DNA of 64,000 nucleotides from Colocasia esculenta (Eukaryota > Streptophyta > Magnoliopsida > Alismatales > Araceae), in assembly GCA_014218235.1 (NCBI GenBank), contig CM024758.1:96633698-96697697 (forward strand), given 5' to 3'. The position numbers and the translations under genes were made by a program. The notes beneath the pieces were generated by a model. The model was not told the origin of the DNA. It made no database searches and saw only the letters and a program-made list of their open reading frames with translations. Positions 1 through 12,159 of the stretch are shown one piece after another; the stretch's first letter is position 1; every line of letters begins with the position of its first letter.

Positions 1-351
1 TCATTTCAATTGAGGAGAGATGTACTTACATTCTGTATGTGTAATACTATGGACATGTAGTAAACATCTCCAAGAGGTTAGAAGAAAACACCCACACATG
101 CAAGAAAGAGATAGAATGTCTCCATACCTCTGAATTTTCAACATGGCTAAAATACAATGTAAATAGTTTCTTATAGTATATCTCAAATCTTGGTATAAGG
201 TTCCCGTGTGACACCAAATTGTCCATTCAGGTTAGTGACATGCAGGAAAAAAGTCGAGGTTTTTCCATCAAAACTACATTGGTTGAAAAATGGACCACTA
301 AAAATAGTTCAATCTTATAATGCATGTATAATCAATGGGTTTCAATTTTAG

Positions 352-845
352 ACCCAAGACATAGAGAAAAGGAGAGTCACTTAAAATAGCAGAGTTGTAA
401 TGTTAGCTACCACATCAAGCTTTTCAAGTTCAAATGACAAGAAGCCTGTGTATGGGGAAGTGACATATTATGGTGTTCTGAAAGAAATCATACAATAAGA
501 TTATTATGGGGAGATGAATATATTGTTGTTCAAATGTGATTGAGTTGATGTCCATCGAGGGGTCAAAATTGAGGGGAACTTCACTTTAGTAAATCTTTAT
601 GTAAAATTAAAGACTACTGAGCCTTTCATGTTAGCTTTACAAGTTGAGTAAGTTTGGTATGTAGAAGATCCAAAAGATAACAATTGGTTCGTTGTAAGGA
701 AGACAACACCAAGATGGTTCTTTGATATGCAGGGCCAAGAGAGCATTGAAGATGAATTGGTTTCACAAATTGAACTAAGACATGGTAGACATGATGATAG
801 TAATGATGAGGGTGACTCAATAGAGTCATCTGTGAAGTTGGATTG
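352..845 (+). pseudogene. CACTA TNP2 transposase C-terminal exon (DUF4216-like), decayed
   Basis: The reading frame beginning after a TTTTAG acceptor at about 351 gives, through three or four in-frame stops, the pattern of the DUF4216 domain that ends plant CACTA (En/Spm) TNP2 transposases. Seen are VTYYGVL near 463, LLFKCD-VDVHRGVK near 518, FTLVNLYVKLKTTEPF near 580 and VWYVEDPKDNNWFVV near 655, ending in an acidic tail. The catalytic part would lie to the left, outside the window. Stops at CAA/CAG/TGG-type positions indicate an old dead copy. The domain order downstream (Ulp1, Transposase_24, DUF8039) supports a CACTA origin rather than a host gene. Confidence 0.8.
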
Positions 846-1132
846 AAAGATGTTGATGGAATTGAGGTTGATGCATAGAACAATTTGGTGGTGTTGTAAC
901 AAATAGAATGTCTATCTTATTTGTTATTATACAATTACTACATTTTTTATTTTTTGTATGTATTTGTTATTTGTGCATCTTCCCTTCATTCTTATGTTGC
1001 ATGTCTAATTCATGTCTGCACATTATTTCTTTGTATATGTTTATTCTACTTCCAAAGTAAGGTAAAAAATCTTCAACATATTTTTTATTATAACTCTTTT
1101 CATACTTGATTGAACTATTTGGCTGAAATAGG

Positions 1133-2591
1133 CAGCGAAAAAGTGGAAAATTGTTGAATGCTTCAGGTGGAACATGGGGTCCAAGTCCATCATCAAAAGA
1201 ACAACCTAAAAGGGTGAAACAATTTCATGAAATTTACAAAAGATCTCTTGCAACAAAAACGATAGACACAAATATTTTCCCAAAATACATTCAGTGAGTC
1301 AATTGCTAGTTACTACATTCATATCTATATGTTTTCATCTTTTTTGACAATTTTATGTCGTTTAAGTTCAGATACTTTTCACATCTAATTCCAAAAGAAA
1401 AGCTAGAGGAGTAAATATGCTTTGATTCTTTATGGTTCAATTCATATGTGAGAGGTGACACTAGTAAGATAATGAAATGGATCAACAAAGAAGATTTGAA
1501 GATATTTGATCATGCGTACACTTTGGTACCGATTGTGTGTTGGTGAGTATTAATAGAATATTTATAGAAATTAATAACATATTGAAGGTCCATATTCTAA
1601 TATCTTATCCTAATATAGGGGGCATTGGAACCTCCTCATATTGTGCAATTTTCATAAGAGTTTGGAAGAGAAGAATGTCCCATGCATGCTTTTGTTAGAT
1701 TCAATGCTCACTAGTGACTCAAGTACACTAGAGCCAGAAATAAGATGGTCTACTTGCTGTACCTCTTTATTTAATATTCTTTATTACTATACTTGTTGTT
1801 TAAAATCTTCCTAATTTATGATCCCATTTTAAATTTGTATTTGATCTTTACAAGATGAATAGTAGGGCAAAAAAAAAAAAAGGATGAAATCTCAACCATT
1901 CCACTTCTTGTACCAAAGGTAATTTTAACTAATATTTAAGATTATGTTTTAGATTTCATCTTCATGAATTATATCTCATACTGCCTACACAAATTTGAAT
2001 TGGTTCCACAACAAACCAATGGTCATGAATGTAGTATGTTTGTGCTGTACTTTATTTACCTATTCATAGAAAATGCTACAAAGTCATTCCTTGTGGAGGA
2101 TTACCTTTCTCTTGTAAGTATCTTATTGATATTACCCTTAATACAAGAATGACTCTTGTATATCACTGTTATGTTTTATTTATCTCATACAATCTTCATA
2201 TTTTATGGTTCTCATTCAGCTTATCGAGACTTGGTTCACACGAGAAGACGTTGATGAGTTTAGAGAAATACACACCAACTCCACCAAGAAGAAGAAGAAG
2301 TCACGAAAGATAACACGACATGTAAATATAAAGGTTGATGTAGCTGAGGATGGACCTCAAAATGAGGATGGTCCACAAAATGAGGAACCACAACATAAGG
2401 ATGAAGTGGAAAATGAGGATGAGCCAAAAAATGTTGAGGTGATTGAGAATACAAATGAGGATCAACCAAGAAAACATAGCAAGAGGGGCTCTACTTCATG
2501 TCACTTAGTTTATAAAATGGATGACGAAAAGAAATTAAAGTGGAATGGAATAATGAGGGGCAGCCATATGGGCTTGGAGCACGCTCTTTGA
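1133..2591 (+). pseudogene. Ulp1/SENP-like cysteine protease gene carried by the CACTA element
   Basis: Several exons separated by short introns with GT/AG borders (about 1133-1292, 1366-1541, 1620-1760, 1960-2115, 2219-2591) form a C48 (Ulp1) peptidase-like protein. The family signature is visible: LVPIVCWGHWNLLIL (catalytic His) spanning the 1541/1620 splice, LLLDSM (catalytic Asp) near 1695, and VPQQTNGHECSMFVLYF (oxyanion Gln and catalytic Cys) near 2005-2050. The last exon is a lysine-rich then acidic tail with NEDGPQNEEPQ-type repeats. A stop (GAG GAG TAA) interrupts exon 2. Plant CACTA and Mutator-like elements often carry such captured Ulp1 domains, normally SUMO proteases. Here it sits between TNP2 and Transposase_24 remains, so it is element-borne. 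Confidence 0.75.
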
Positions 2592-3768
2592 GGTCCTTTT
2601 TGGGGACTGTGGCAAGAAATGCAGAGAATCTACTAATTCATATTCAAAATTGGACACAAATGCCTAAGTCCACCAATGATGATATTTGGCAGTTTGTGTA
2701 GGTAATATCAATGTGACTTGTGTTTAACCTAAAATGAATGATAATGGGAAACACCTTTTTTGTTTTTTTTCGTAGCGAAAGTATGATATTGCAGATTGCC
2801 ATAGAAGATGGGTGATGAAGGATCTATCCCAGAAATAGAAATATAGAAAGTATTATATCCACAAGCAGTATTCCAATCCCCAAAAATGGCATAGTCTTCA
2901 ACAACCCCCTCCTGACAAGCTTGGCATGCCACTGGATAAATGGAAAGAAGCTATAAATGTATGGTGTACTGAGGAATGGTTGATAAGGAATGATAGCTAG
3001 TAATGTTGGGTCTTTTTTGCATGTTTTTTATTTATAGTTAGTTTATCTCTACTTAGTGCTTGTGGTTAGAAAAAATGTGTCAACAAAGAGAGCAAGAAAA
3101 GGAAAAAATGGTACCATTGTACAGGCACACAATCTTTTGCAGACATTCGTAGGGTTGAGATACATCATATGTAGTAGAAAGAGTAAGTACTACTTTATAT
3201 TTGTACAGACTATTTCTGAAATCATGTTTTTATTTTTCAATTGTTAGTATGCAAGGCATGGTGTGTTGAGTTAGACCATAGTGATGCATTTCTTCTTACT
3301 CACACCTGAAAGCATGGTAAGCCTGTGAATGAGTCATGTGCAATTGTCATGTTGAGTTGTCAATTTTTCTATTTTTCAAAATTTTTTAAGATTATTCATA
3401 GTCTGTAGTTTAATATAAAATTATCTTATGAGCAGGATATGATCAAAAATTTAAAAAGGGCACAATCTGAAAAGATATCTTCATTCCTCTGGTTTGCTGA
3501 AAAGGATGATATTTACAGTCAAGTCCTTAAGGGAGATAAACCAGACTGTGTTCAGGGAGTTGGAACAGGCCCAACTCTGACCACTTTATGGGGTTCTTCC
3601 AATGAGTTTTTAAGGGCTGAAAATAGAAGGTTAAATGATAGAGTGAAGGAGTCGGATGACAGATTTGATAGGGTAGAAAGAATAGAGGAGAAAATGACTA
3701 GAATGGAGCAATTGTTGGCACAAGTATTACTTTTTCTTTTTCTATCTCATTTCTTTCTTTTTCCATGA
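2592..3768 (+). pseudogene. Transposase_24-like (Ptta/En/Spm) module, decayed
   Basis: The frames give an order typical of plant Ptta/En/Spm proteins: FLGTVARNAENLL...NWTQMPKSTNDDIWQFV (2592-2700), then after an intron RKYDIADCHRRWVMKDL and DKWKEAINVWCTEEWLIRN (2776-2998), KKWYHCTGTQSFADIRRVE (3100-3165), and the exon 3439-3720 with DIYSQVLKGDKP and GVGTGPT followed by a coiled-coil-like stretch RVERIEEKMTRMEQLLAQ. Stops and frame changes break it. These conserved blocks are the hallmark of the Transposase_24 family, a CACTA accessory or DNA-binding product. A further small exon lies at about 3826-3928. Confidence 0.7.
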
Positions 3769-4189
3769 TGGTGTTAGGCTTCTATGAATTAGTTTGATCT
3801 GTAATCATGTAATGTCACTTGTAGGGAGCCAATGCATATGAAGGTCAAGAATCACCTGTAACTACATCATCAGTGATGGCAAGCAAAAAGGTTCTTAGTG
3901 ATATGAATTTGAATGATGAAAATAAGGTAGTAAACATAGATTTATCATTATGTCCATATGTGTTTTTCTTCTAGTTCAGAAAATAGGGTAATGAATATAG
4001 ATGAAGATTGGGTAAAACTTATTTGAATGTGTTTGGTTAGCTCTTTATCAGCATGAATACAAAAAATATTAAGATTTACTACAGTATTTCATTTACCTTA
4101 CTTTCATTTTAAAATAATATTTAGTTTCAGCTTGAACATTTCATTTACTTTATTTGCACTTTATAGTCATCTTTAGTTTTAGCTTGTAG

Positions 4190-4416
4190 GAAAAAGAGTT
4201 AGATTACTTGAATTGGAGGGGCAGCAAGTGGGTACTGCCACTATCATGAGCATAGATAAGGATAAGATAGTGATGGGCAAACAAATTGGCAATGACTATT
4301 GCGAGATCTCTCTATTGCATGCAAGTAAGCTAGATGCACCCCTTATTGTGAAGGACTATCATGACCGAAAAGTTAAGAATGTAGTAGGAAGTCATATCTT
4401 ATGGCTTAGAGACTAT
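4190..4416 (+). pseudogene. DUF8039-like exon interrupted by Sirevirus A1
   Basis: The frame following an AG near 4185 runs LEGQQVGTATIMSIDKDKIV and ends SHILWLRDY where LTR A1 begins. Spacing and content (glycine-rich start, a K-x-VMG turn, a closing tryptophan motif) match the DUF8039 module often found at the C-terminus of plant CACTA/Transposase_24 proteins. The frame resumes in the flank at 44943, after the duplicated ACTAT. Recognition is by pattern only. Confidence 0.5.
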
Positions 4417-6245
4417 TGTTGAACCACTCTTATATTTTATCCTTTTATTTTGGTGATAACGAAACTCATGATTATCCTTAATATATTTAATATCTTTTTC
4501 CTCTCATGAATATTACACTTTCCATCACCGTCAACTTCATCATGCATGTTTTCAGTCGAAGCATACTTCGTCATAAACGAAGCTAGCTTCATCATATTCG
4601 AAGTCCACTTCTCCATATCTAAAGTTGGCACTTCATCATGCATGTTTTTGGTTGTGATCAGTCGAAGTTAACTTCATCATATCTGAAGTTCACTTCGATC
4701 GACTGCATTATATTTCTTGACCAGTCGAAGCTCTACATCAATTGCCTTTGAATCTATCAATTGCTGACCATTTCCATCACTAGTTGAAGTGTATATCGAT
4801 TGCTGACTATTTAAACATCGATTTTTATTTAATTTAAACATCAATTGTCTTTTAATTTAAATATCGATTGCAGTTATATTTAAACATCAATTATTTTTAA
4901 AACATCGATTGTCTTTAAAACATTGATTACTTCTCAAAGATCGATAGCTCTTCACTTAAACATCTATTGCCTTAAACATCAATTATGTTTAAAACATCGA
5001 TTACTCCACTAGAACACCAATTGCCTTTAAACTTCATTTGCACTTCATTTAAACATCGATTGCCATTAAACATCGATTGCTTTTCAGTACATCGATTGTA
5101 TATCAATTATTTGTCTCATTCGATTACTGTTATGACTTACACCGATTGGCTTTCAAATTTTTTAAATGTCTTTGGCGCCCAAAAGGAATTACAAATTTAC
5201 TTCATATGTTAAACTTATTATTTCTCTGAGTGAAGATCTTTTTGCCAGACTCATACGATCTCTTCCTTCCTGTAAGAAAGAAAAAGATATACCTACTATT
5301 TCTATCTGTCAGCAGAAAACATGGAAAAAAGAGGTATGGGCCATCTGACAAAAGACATCTCTAGTCTAACATGTTCCTAACAGCTTTCAAAGAGTGTATA
5401 TCTAGTGAGAATTCAACTCCACACACACTCAAAGCAAGAGAGAAAGAGCACGAGCCCATTCAAAGAAAAAAAAAAGCCTCAAGCAGAAATCTTTAGAAGC
5501 TTTCAAGCCTTTCTCTTTCTCTCCATTCTCTCTCTATGTGTAATTCTTGTGTATTTTGGGAGAGAGAGTTTGGGGGTCTGCCTAAGAGAGTTTTTCCTTT
5601 AAACTCGTCCTTTCATAGACCAAGCATTTCATTGTTTTTCTTAACCTTAATCTACGGGCTTTAGGTCTAAGCTTCTATGTTCAGAAGTGTTCCTTTTTGG
5701 CTGGAAGAGAAGGCTTGCTGTGCAAGCGTTTTCCTTGTGTTAAGGGAAGAACCGCAATGGGGTTTGTATTAGGAGGTTGGCTTCTTGACCTGTAAGAGAA
5801 GTGGGTTGCCTTCTTATTCGGAAAGAGAAGAAGACCAGCTTGTGTCTAGTGGTTTGACCAGCTAGAGTTCTGTACCACTGAGTTGCTTTTGAGCTTGGAA
5901 AAGAAGCACCTAGATGAGATGAAATAGTGGGATGCCTTCTTTCCCGGAAAGAGAAGAAGACCAGCAAGGGCTGGGTGTTGTATTGTCCTTAAGGGGGACT
6001 ATACCTTTGGTTAGTGAAATCCCAAGAGTTTACTTAGGGACTGGATGTAGGACTTCCATTTGGAAGGGCCGAATCAAGATAAATCTCTGTGTCTTATGTG
6101 TGTTTGCTTCCGCACCTTTAATTTATATTACACAAGCTTATTTATACTAACCATACATTTTCAAGTGGTGATTTTTGTTTCAATTTTTAGATTTCCTATT
6201 CATCCCCCTCTAGGTTATCCTTGGTGCCAACCAAGTGGGCCAACA
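4417..6245 (+). repeat. Sirevirus A1 5' LTR
   Basis: It starts TGTTGAACC and ends GGGCCAACA, the same termini as the A2 LTRs. The U3 part (about 4540-5140) is an array of AGTCGAAG and ATCGATTG-type words. The U5 part has the ATCCCAAGAGTTTACTTAGGG hairpin remnant and GGATGTAGGA, a mutated GGACGTAGGA box. Length is 1,829 bp. It directly follows the target duplication ACTAT. The short open frames inside it are not genes. Confidence 0.85.
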
Positions 6246-6374
6246 GGTGGTATTATAGTTGTGGTCTCTGAATATTGAAAGAAGATCCAATGATCTTAGA
6301 GCAAAGATCAAATGGTAGCTCAAGGTTTTGCAGAAGGCCAATCCATTTTCCAGCCTTCTCTATTTTATCGAGAG
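6246..6374 (+). pseudogene. A1 primer-binding site and truncated gag start
   Basis: GGTGGTATTATAGTTGTGG is a mutated version of the TGGTATCAGAGTGGTCTCTGA primer-binding region seen in A2, which fits initiator-tRNA-Met priming. An ATG at 6312 opens MVAQGFAEGQSIFQPS, matching the A2 gag start MAAQGFAEGQSVTRPP. The frame is cut after about 21 codons by LTR D, preceded by GAGAG (6370-6374), a candidate target site. Confidence 0.65.
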
Positions 6375-8608
6375 TGTTGGACCGTGATGGCAGTATGGAA
6401 GTCCTAGGGGGGGGGGTTGATATGACTTCTTTGTACCTTTTTCAAAATTTTATCTAAAAGATGAACAACACTAGATAATTTGTTAGAAAGTAGTGTGAAG
6501 TGTGTGAATCAAGTGAAAAGACTTGGCGGAATCAATCACACAGAAGGCACAAGATATTTATCCTGATTCGTCCCTTCCTATACGGAAGTCCTACGTCTAG
6601 TCCCCAAGAAACCACTTGGGATTTCACTAAACTGCCAAGAACAATTGGTCTTCACTCAAACCTGAGAGGAATTACAAACCCACTTGCTCCCAGCAAGTTT
6701 TCCCTTAAACAAGGGGTATAAATACTATCTACACTTGTAGACCTTCCCTTTACATGAGGGGTATAGCAGGATACAAACCTCCTGCAGGTTGCTTTAAACA
6801 AAGATATAAAAGGCTTGTGTGTTTGCTGAAACAACAATGAACACACACCGAAATTCAAAAAGAAGAATAGATGAGACTGAAACTCAAATTCTTTCTGAAA
6901 AACATAGAAGTGGACTGAAGAGGATCTGAATTGTAGTAGTCCACCAAATGAAGAACACTTCAAATTGCAGAAGGACAACAGAAGTCTTGAGACTGAGGCG
7001 TGGCTCTCTTTCTCTTGATTTGCTTTTCTAGCTTTCGGATGGGAGAGAAGTGTTGGCTGTTGAGTCTTCTATTTCATCTCTGTGCTATGTATGTATATGT
7101 GTCTTGTGGTCTTCATGCTTCAGCTTCTTTTTATAGGCTTCAAACTTTTTGCCTGTTTGAATTTGACCGTTGGAAGCAGGCCGTTTGAAGGAGATAGCCA
7201 CTTGAGAGGAGGCTTTGATCTTCTCATGTTTATCCAACAAATCCTTAGCTTCATGAGTCTAACGTCTCTTGGCTATATGTTGTAGCTGCATGCTTGAAGG
7301 ACTTGTATCATGATTGTTCTACAGTTTCCATGCTTTGTGCAGAGATTTAGCCATTCCTAATTAAATGTTCTGCAAACCTAAAAGGATAGGATAAGAGAAA
7401 AAATGCCTCCATGCATGCTTTCGGAGGTAGGTGAGATAAAGAAGAAGATACACAGAAGTTCAGAACATTTAAGAATGAACAGAGAGTTGCACACATTTTT
7501 CTTCTAAAAGACATGGTATTTCTGACAGTAGTGGGTAGGTTCTGACAGATAGCCTATAAGACTTATCAAGCATTTAAATTTTGACCATCCGTCAACCATA
7601 GATCAACTTATCTTTCTGTCAGAGAAAGAGAGAGAGAATATATCATATATATTTTATAGATCCCTAAAGAGATACTACGCAGAAAAAATATTTTGATTAA
7701 AATAATTTTTCCCGCCAAAAAAATAATTGAGTTTTTAAGAAGACTTTCTCAAAGTAAGATATACTTCAATGCAAAGATCATGTAATGATGTATGTTAATT
7801 GGTACTTATAAATAGAGATATGATTTTCAGCTAAGTACATATATGAAACAAACAACAAGAAATACTTCAACCTTTAAGAAGTTGGAGTATGACTAATAGA
7901 GACAGTAAAGTTCGACTTTATTGAAGTCGGAGTGAGAAAGTAATGACTTCGACTTCTTTGCGAAGTCGGAGTACAGAAATAGATAGCGGACTTTGACTTA
8001 TGTAAAGTCGGAGTATGCCCAACTTTGATTTTTAGGAAGTCGGAGTAAGACTTGGAATGATAGAAAGACTTCGATATTCCAAGATTTGGAGTGAACCTTG
8101 ACTTCGATTTCTCAAGAGTTAGAGTAAGGCTTGACTTCGATTTCTCAAGAGTCGGAGTAAGACTTGACTTCGATTTCTCAAGAGTCGGAGTTAGACTTAT
8201 GTAAAGTTAGAGTACAGAAATAGATAGCAGACTTAGACTTATGTAAAGTCGGAGTATGCCCAACTTTGATTTTTAGGAAGTCGGAGTAAGACTTGGAATG
8301 ATACAAAGACTTCGATATTCCAAGATTCGGAGTGAAGCTTGACTTGGATTTCTAAAGAGTCGGAGTAAGACTTGACTTCAATTTCTCAAGAGTCGGAGTA
8401 AGGCTTGACTTCGATTTCTCAAGAGTCGGAGTAAGACTTGACTTCGATTTCTCAAGAGTCGGAGTTAGACTTGACTTCGATTTCTCAAGAGTCGGAGTAA
8501 GGCTTGACTTTGATTTCTCAAGAGTCAGAGTTACTGTGATATACAATATACTTTGTGGACTTAGACAAATTTTGCTGTTAGCTTAGAGTCTGTATAGAAG
8601 GTATGATA

Positions 8609-8647
<39 letters not shown>

Positions 8648-8743
8648 ATTTCTATAATTATTGTAGGGTGAGATTATTTAAGAGGTTTTGTCATAACAAA
8701 AATATTGTGATATGTATTTTAGTAATCTATGAGTTGCTCAACA
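6375..8743 (-). repeat. Sirevirus D LTR (3' LTR, minus orientation)
   Basis: It begins TGTTGGACC, ends GCTCAACA and is followed on the right by a reversed polypurine tract (TTCTCCCC plus GACAAAA), so it is the 3' LTR of a minus-strand element. Inside are a ten-G tract near 6408, the box TCCTACGTCT (reverse of GGACGTAGGA, 6589-6598) beside a CCAAG/CTTGG hairpin, a TATA-like TTTTTATA at 7128-7135, a tandem array at about 7900-8535 and an (AT)n run at about 8613-8645. Length is 2,369 bp. No second LTR of this family is present. Confidence 0.75.
7900..8535. repeat. Tandem array of about 33-bp units in LTR D
   Basis: About a dozen and a half imperfect units consist of a TTCGA half, CTCAAGAGTCGGAG and a short spacer. 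The distal copies (8340-8535) are almost identical, the proximal ones more diverged (some GAAGTCGGAG). The array lies in U3, upstream of the TATA-like box when read on the minus strand. Translation of the array gives a spurious repetitive frame. Confidence 0.85.
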
Positions 8744-8966
8744 ATTCTCCCCATTTTTGTTAATGACAAAAACTTGTATAATGTCAGTGAAAATAGTTTT
8801 GATATAGAGATAAAATGAGAGATAAGTTATGTTTTCACTTCTTTCTCCCCCTTTATGACATTAACAGAAAGGTAAGAAAGTAGACAATAAGGAGAAAAAC
8901 ATTCTTGTGTTCATTGCTTGAAATATTTACATCATGCAGTAAAGGTAGAGCTAGGGAGATACAAAG
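8744..8966 (-). mobile_element. Remnant of Sirevirus D internal 3' end with polypurine tracts
   Basis: Reversed polypurine tracts occur at 8745-8752 and 8843-8855 (TTTCTCCCCCTTTATGACATT), matching the multiple polypurine tracts of Sireviruses. No coding sequence is seen. The right border with the next region is estimated, not sharp. Confidence 0.55.
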
Positions 8967-10642
8967 ATGTTGGGATGCGTTTGAGAAAATGGTCGTGAAC
9001 TTCTCTGGCTATGTTTGGGATTTTAGACTTGAAACCGTCCCGATTTCTTCGGTTGGTCGATATGGAAACCCTACAATGGTTAGGACACCTCTTTCATAGG
9101 TTGCCTACGACCCCAATCACCTATAACGCTAGGTCATTTCTGTAAAGGAAGGACTTTGCCTCAGCTAGGGCTTTTGGGTTTTAGGGAGAGAAAAAGAGAG
9201 AGTTTGAGAGGGTTAATCCGGAGAACCAGCGGCTGCACCGATGATCTACTGTAAAGGGGTGGCTCTTCTGAACGTGGAGAAGCTCTCCTCATGACGGGAG
9301 ATCGTCTGTAAGAGCGTGAAGGTCGAATCAAACTGTGAAAGTTTACCTCTTTGGCTTGGCCGAGGAGGGCTTCATCAACCAAATTAGATCTTCACGGAGT
9401 TTTCTAGAGGCAAGCAAGTTAGGAAAATCATCCCTAGACCTATCACCTAGAGTTTTAGGATTTTCATGGATTTTTATCTCGAGTCCTGGATCCCCAAATT
9501 CTCTGTCTTTTTAATTTCGGTATGCACTTTCTGCAGACAGGAGGTTGACGGCAACTTTCTTGCCGTCAAGTTCTTGAGTTGATTGCAATCGATCATGTCG
9601 TTAACCCATCCCGACGGCAAACCCCTTGCCATCAAGTTCTTCTGATTTTTCTAGAACAGTGTTTTAACACATGTGATATGATTTTTTAGGGATTTTGAAT
9701 GTATGCATGTGTTTAGAAAAATTTGTCATGTTAAGTATATTTAGTAGAGCGAACCATGAATTCTTGATAATTTTTTGATCATATTTGTAAATTATAGAAT
9801 TTCTGTTATGAGCAAATAAGCATGTTATGTCATATTTCAATTCTGGATAAATATGTATGATGAGTATTATTGTTATAGAAATTTTCCATGAACTTAGGGT
9901 TACTTTGTGCATGTTTCAAGACTGTTAGAACCATCAGTTTACTATCTACCATGTTTAATTAAAATTCCTTGTTAAATTATCTGAGACTCTGTTAAATATT
10001 AAAAATAGATGCACTATCGTGAAAATTCTGAAAACTTAAGCATCCGATATATTCTGTGTGTAGGGTCTATGTTTAAATTTTGAGCATGTTCTTTCGTAAA
10101 TACTATTTCCAATTGTAAATCATTAAGGGTCATATTAAGCATGATTAATCACAAAATAATATTCTCTAGTGATTAGTGTTATGTTCAAGTTCTGTTAAGC
10201 ATGTATTAGCACTGTTAGATAGTCATGATAAATTTAGTAACCTGATATATATGTGTTTGAATTATGAGCATGTAAATCAGTCATTAAGTGTATGAAATTA
10301 TGTGTTAAACATGTGATTAACGTGAGTGATGTAATTAAGTGATAATTATACCAAAATTGACACTGCTACCATAGAAGGCTGTAGAGCCATACTGTAGAAG
10401 AGTCCCTATGGGAAGGCTCAATGTGTATGTGATATCTTGTGGGCATCAAGATGAAATCCTGAAGGTGGACAAGTACCATTGGTTAGGGTGGAGAGGGCTT
10501 CTCCCAGTTCTGCGCAATTACCAAGGTTCGTCACTATATAGCCTAGGTGAAGGGTATGTGTTATGTGTGTGATGTGCCCTTCTTTATAGTGGTTTGGACT
10601 ATGTGTCATGGCAAAATAATGTGTAAAGATGTGAATTAAGTG
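8967..10642. mobile_element. Probable left part of a gypsy-type LTR (E)
   Basis: No gene is visible. The stretch is AT-rich toward the right, with a CTAGGG-TTTAGGGAGAG region near 9160-9200, two hairpins made of TTGACGGCAA / TTGCCGTCAA (9547-9572) and a decayed second pair (9600-9640), and a TTCTCCCAGTT-rich stretch near 10490. These resemble long Tekay/Del-like gypsy LTRs. The compositionally similar 43924-44691 could be its other half, displaced by C1/C2. The family assignment is an inference. Confidence 0.35.
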
Positions 10643-11898
10643 TGAAAGGTTGCGGAATTATACTATATGGTAATCTAGAAGGGGGGTTGAATAGATTACT
10701 ACCAATTAAAATTTACTACCACCTTCTTTTGATGAAAAAACACAAACTTTTGAGACTTGCAACAGAGTGTAAACTAAACTTAGATGTGTTAGTTATAGAT
10801 AGATAGAGTAGTAATTTATCTAGCGTGTGTGAAAACAACGTGCCTACCAAATATCTAACGTAAAGACGTGCAAACCACAGGACACGAGGTTTTAAGGTGG
10901 TTCGGAGTACACAACTTGTGTATCCTACGTCCACCGTCCACACACATATGCAGAAACACTGCTTATGAGCTAGTTCAAAACTACAACTCACACACACGAG
11001 TTGTCTGATGTGAAACCACGATCAGATCAACACAGACCACGTAGATCAAGTACAAGAATCACTTGATCCACAACCACACACACAGAAGTAAAAATTGAGA
11101 CTTAGAAGGGTTCTGAGTTGGAGAATCAAATCCTAATGTAGAACTCTTCTACAGGTCGTCTGGATGATATTCAAACTTCATCTTGACAGGTTCAAGTTGA
11201 TGTAGAAGCTTGAGTCACCGACGAACTGACTTCACCTATGCTTGGAAGATGGATCTTCTTGTTTTCTGGGTGGCAGGTTGAAGCAGAGCAGCAGAGAGAC
11301 TTCTTCTCTTGGATTTTCTTAGGGTATTGGATGGTGGCTGCTTCTGTATGAAATTAACTCCAAAGAGTTCCTTTTATATGGGTGTTCAACTATAGAGAGT
11401 CATGGAACAAGGAAACACCCACATAGGAAACATAAGGAGATCTCGTATTGAGATTTTGTTTACGTCTGTCGACAGGCCTTAGATCATCTGTCGACAGTTA
11501 GAGACAGATTTGCATTTGCCAGATCTCTGAACTTCCAGGAAGGGTTTTCCTGTAGGTAGCTATCGACAGTCGACTGGGACGTGTCGACAGATGGCTATGT
11601 TCAGAACATGGTGTTCTCTGTCTGCAGTTTTCTATCGACAGGCAGCTGAGGAGCTGTCAACAGGTGCTTGTCTTTTGTGCTTTTCTTGATCTTTTTGCTC
11701 TTGTTTTAACACACTGTGTTTTGTGCAATCTCACCTACATGTAAGACCATTGTTAGTGAGATAACGTGAACATTTAAATGATCAAGTTGAACATGCGTTT
11801 GCATGGTTCATGAAGAGTTCATCAAGTACTCATGTATTGCTTATCAATTATTCATCATAAAAAACAATCATCAAATATAAATTCATGTAAACCCAGCA
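10643..11898 (-). repeat. Sirevirus C1 3' LTR (minus orientation)
   Basis: It runs from TGAAAGGTTGCGG to AAACCCAGCA (1,256 bp) and is followed on the right by the reversed polypurine tract TTCTCCCCCTTTTTGATGATG. It matches the split middle LTR (26586-26845 plus 35424-36417, 1,254 bp). A TATA-like TTTTATA is at 11372-11378. Upstream of it on the minus strand are six CTGTCGACAG-type near-palindromes (11465-11665). The box TCCTACGTCC at 10923-10932 lies next to the palindrome ACACAACTTGTGT. AAGTG (10638-10642) is the likely target site; the partner is lost. Confidence 0.9.
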
Positions 11899-12159
11899 TT
11901 CTCCCCCTTTTTGATGATGACAAAAATTTTCAATTAATGCACAATTGAGTTGTAATTGAGTTCTCCCCCTTTTGACAACATCATACAGGGAGAGAGCAAA
12001 TAACTGTGAATTTCATTGAGGTGGCAATCATTACACACAGTTACAACAGTAGAAATAACGTAACATGAGGAATTGCAAAAGAAGAAGACAACATCACAAC
12101 CAAGACAAACTAGTGCATCAACCCTATGACCATGACCCACAACAAAAGACATAGACTCT
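11899..12159 (-). mobile_element. C1 polypurine tracts and 3' untranslated end
   Basis: Two reversed polypurine tracts are seen, TTCTCCCCCTTTTTGATGATG at 11899 and TTCTCCCCCTTTTGACAACATC at 11961. The first abuts the LTR and would prime plus-strand synthesis. Nothing else coding is seen. Confidence 0.75.

Noticed and set aside
7900..8535. Regular repeat-spacer pattern resembling a CRISPR array; similar look at 20360-20880 and 54244-54560
   Set aside because: Units are contiguous or variable tandem repeats inside LTRs or a gypsy 3' region of a plant genome; no unique spacers and no cas genes.
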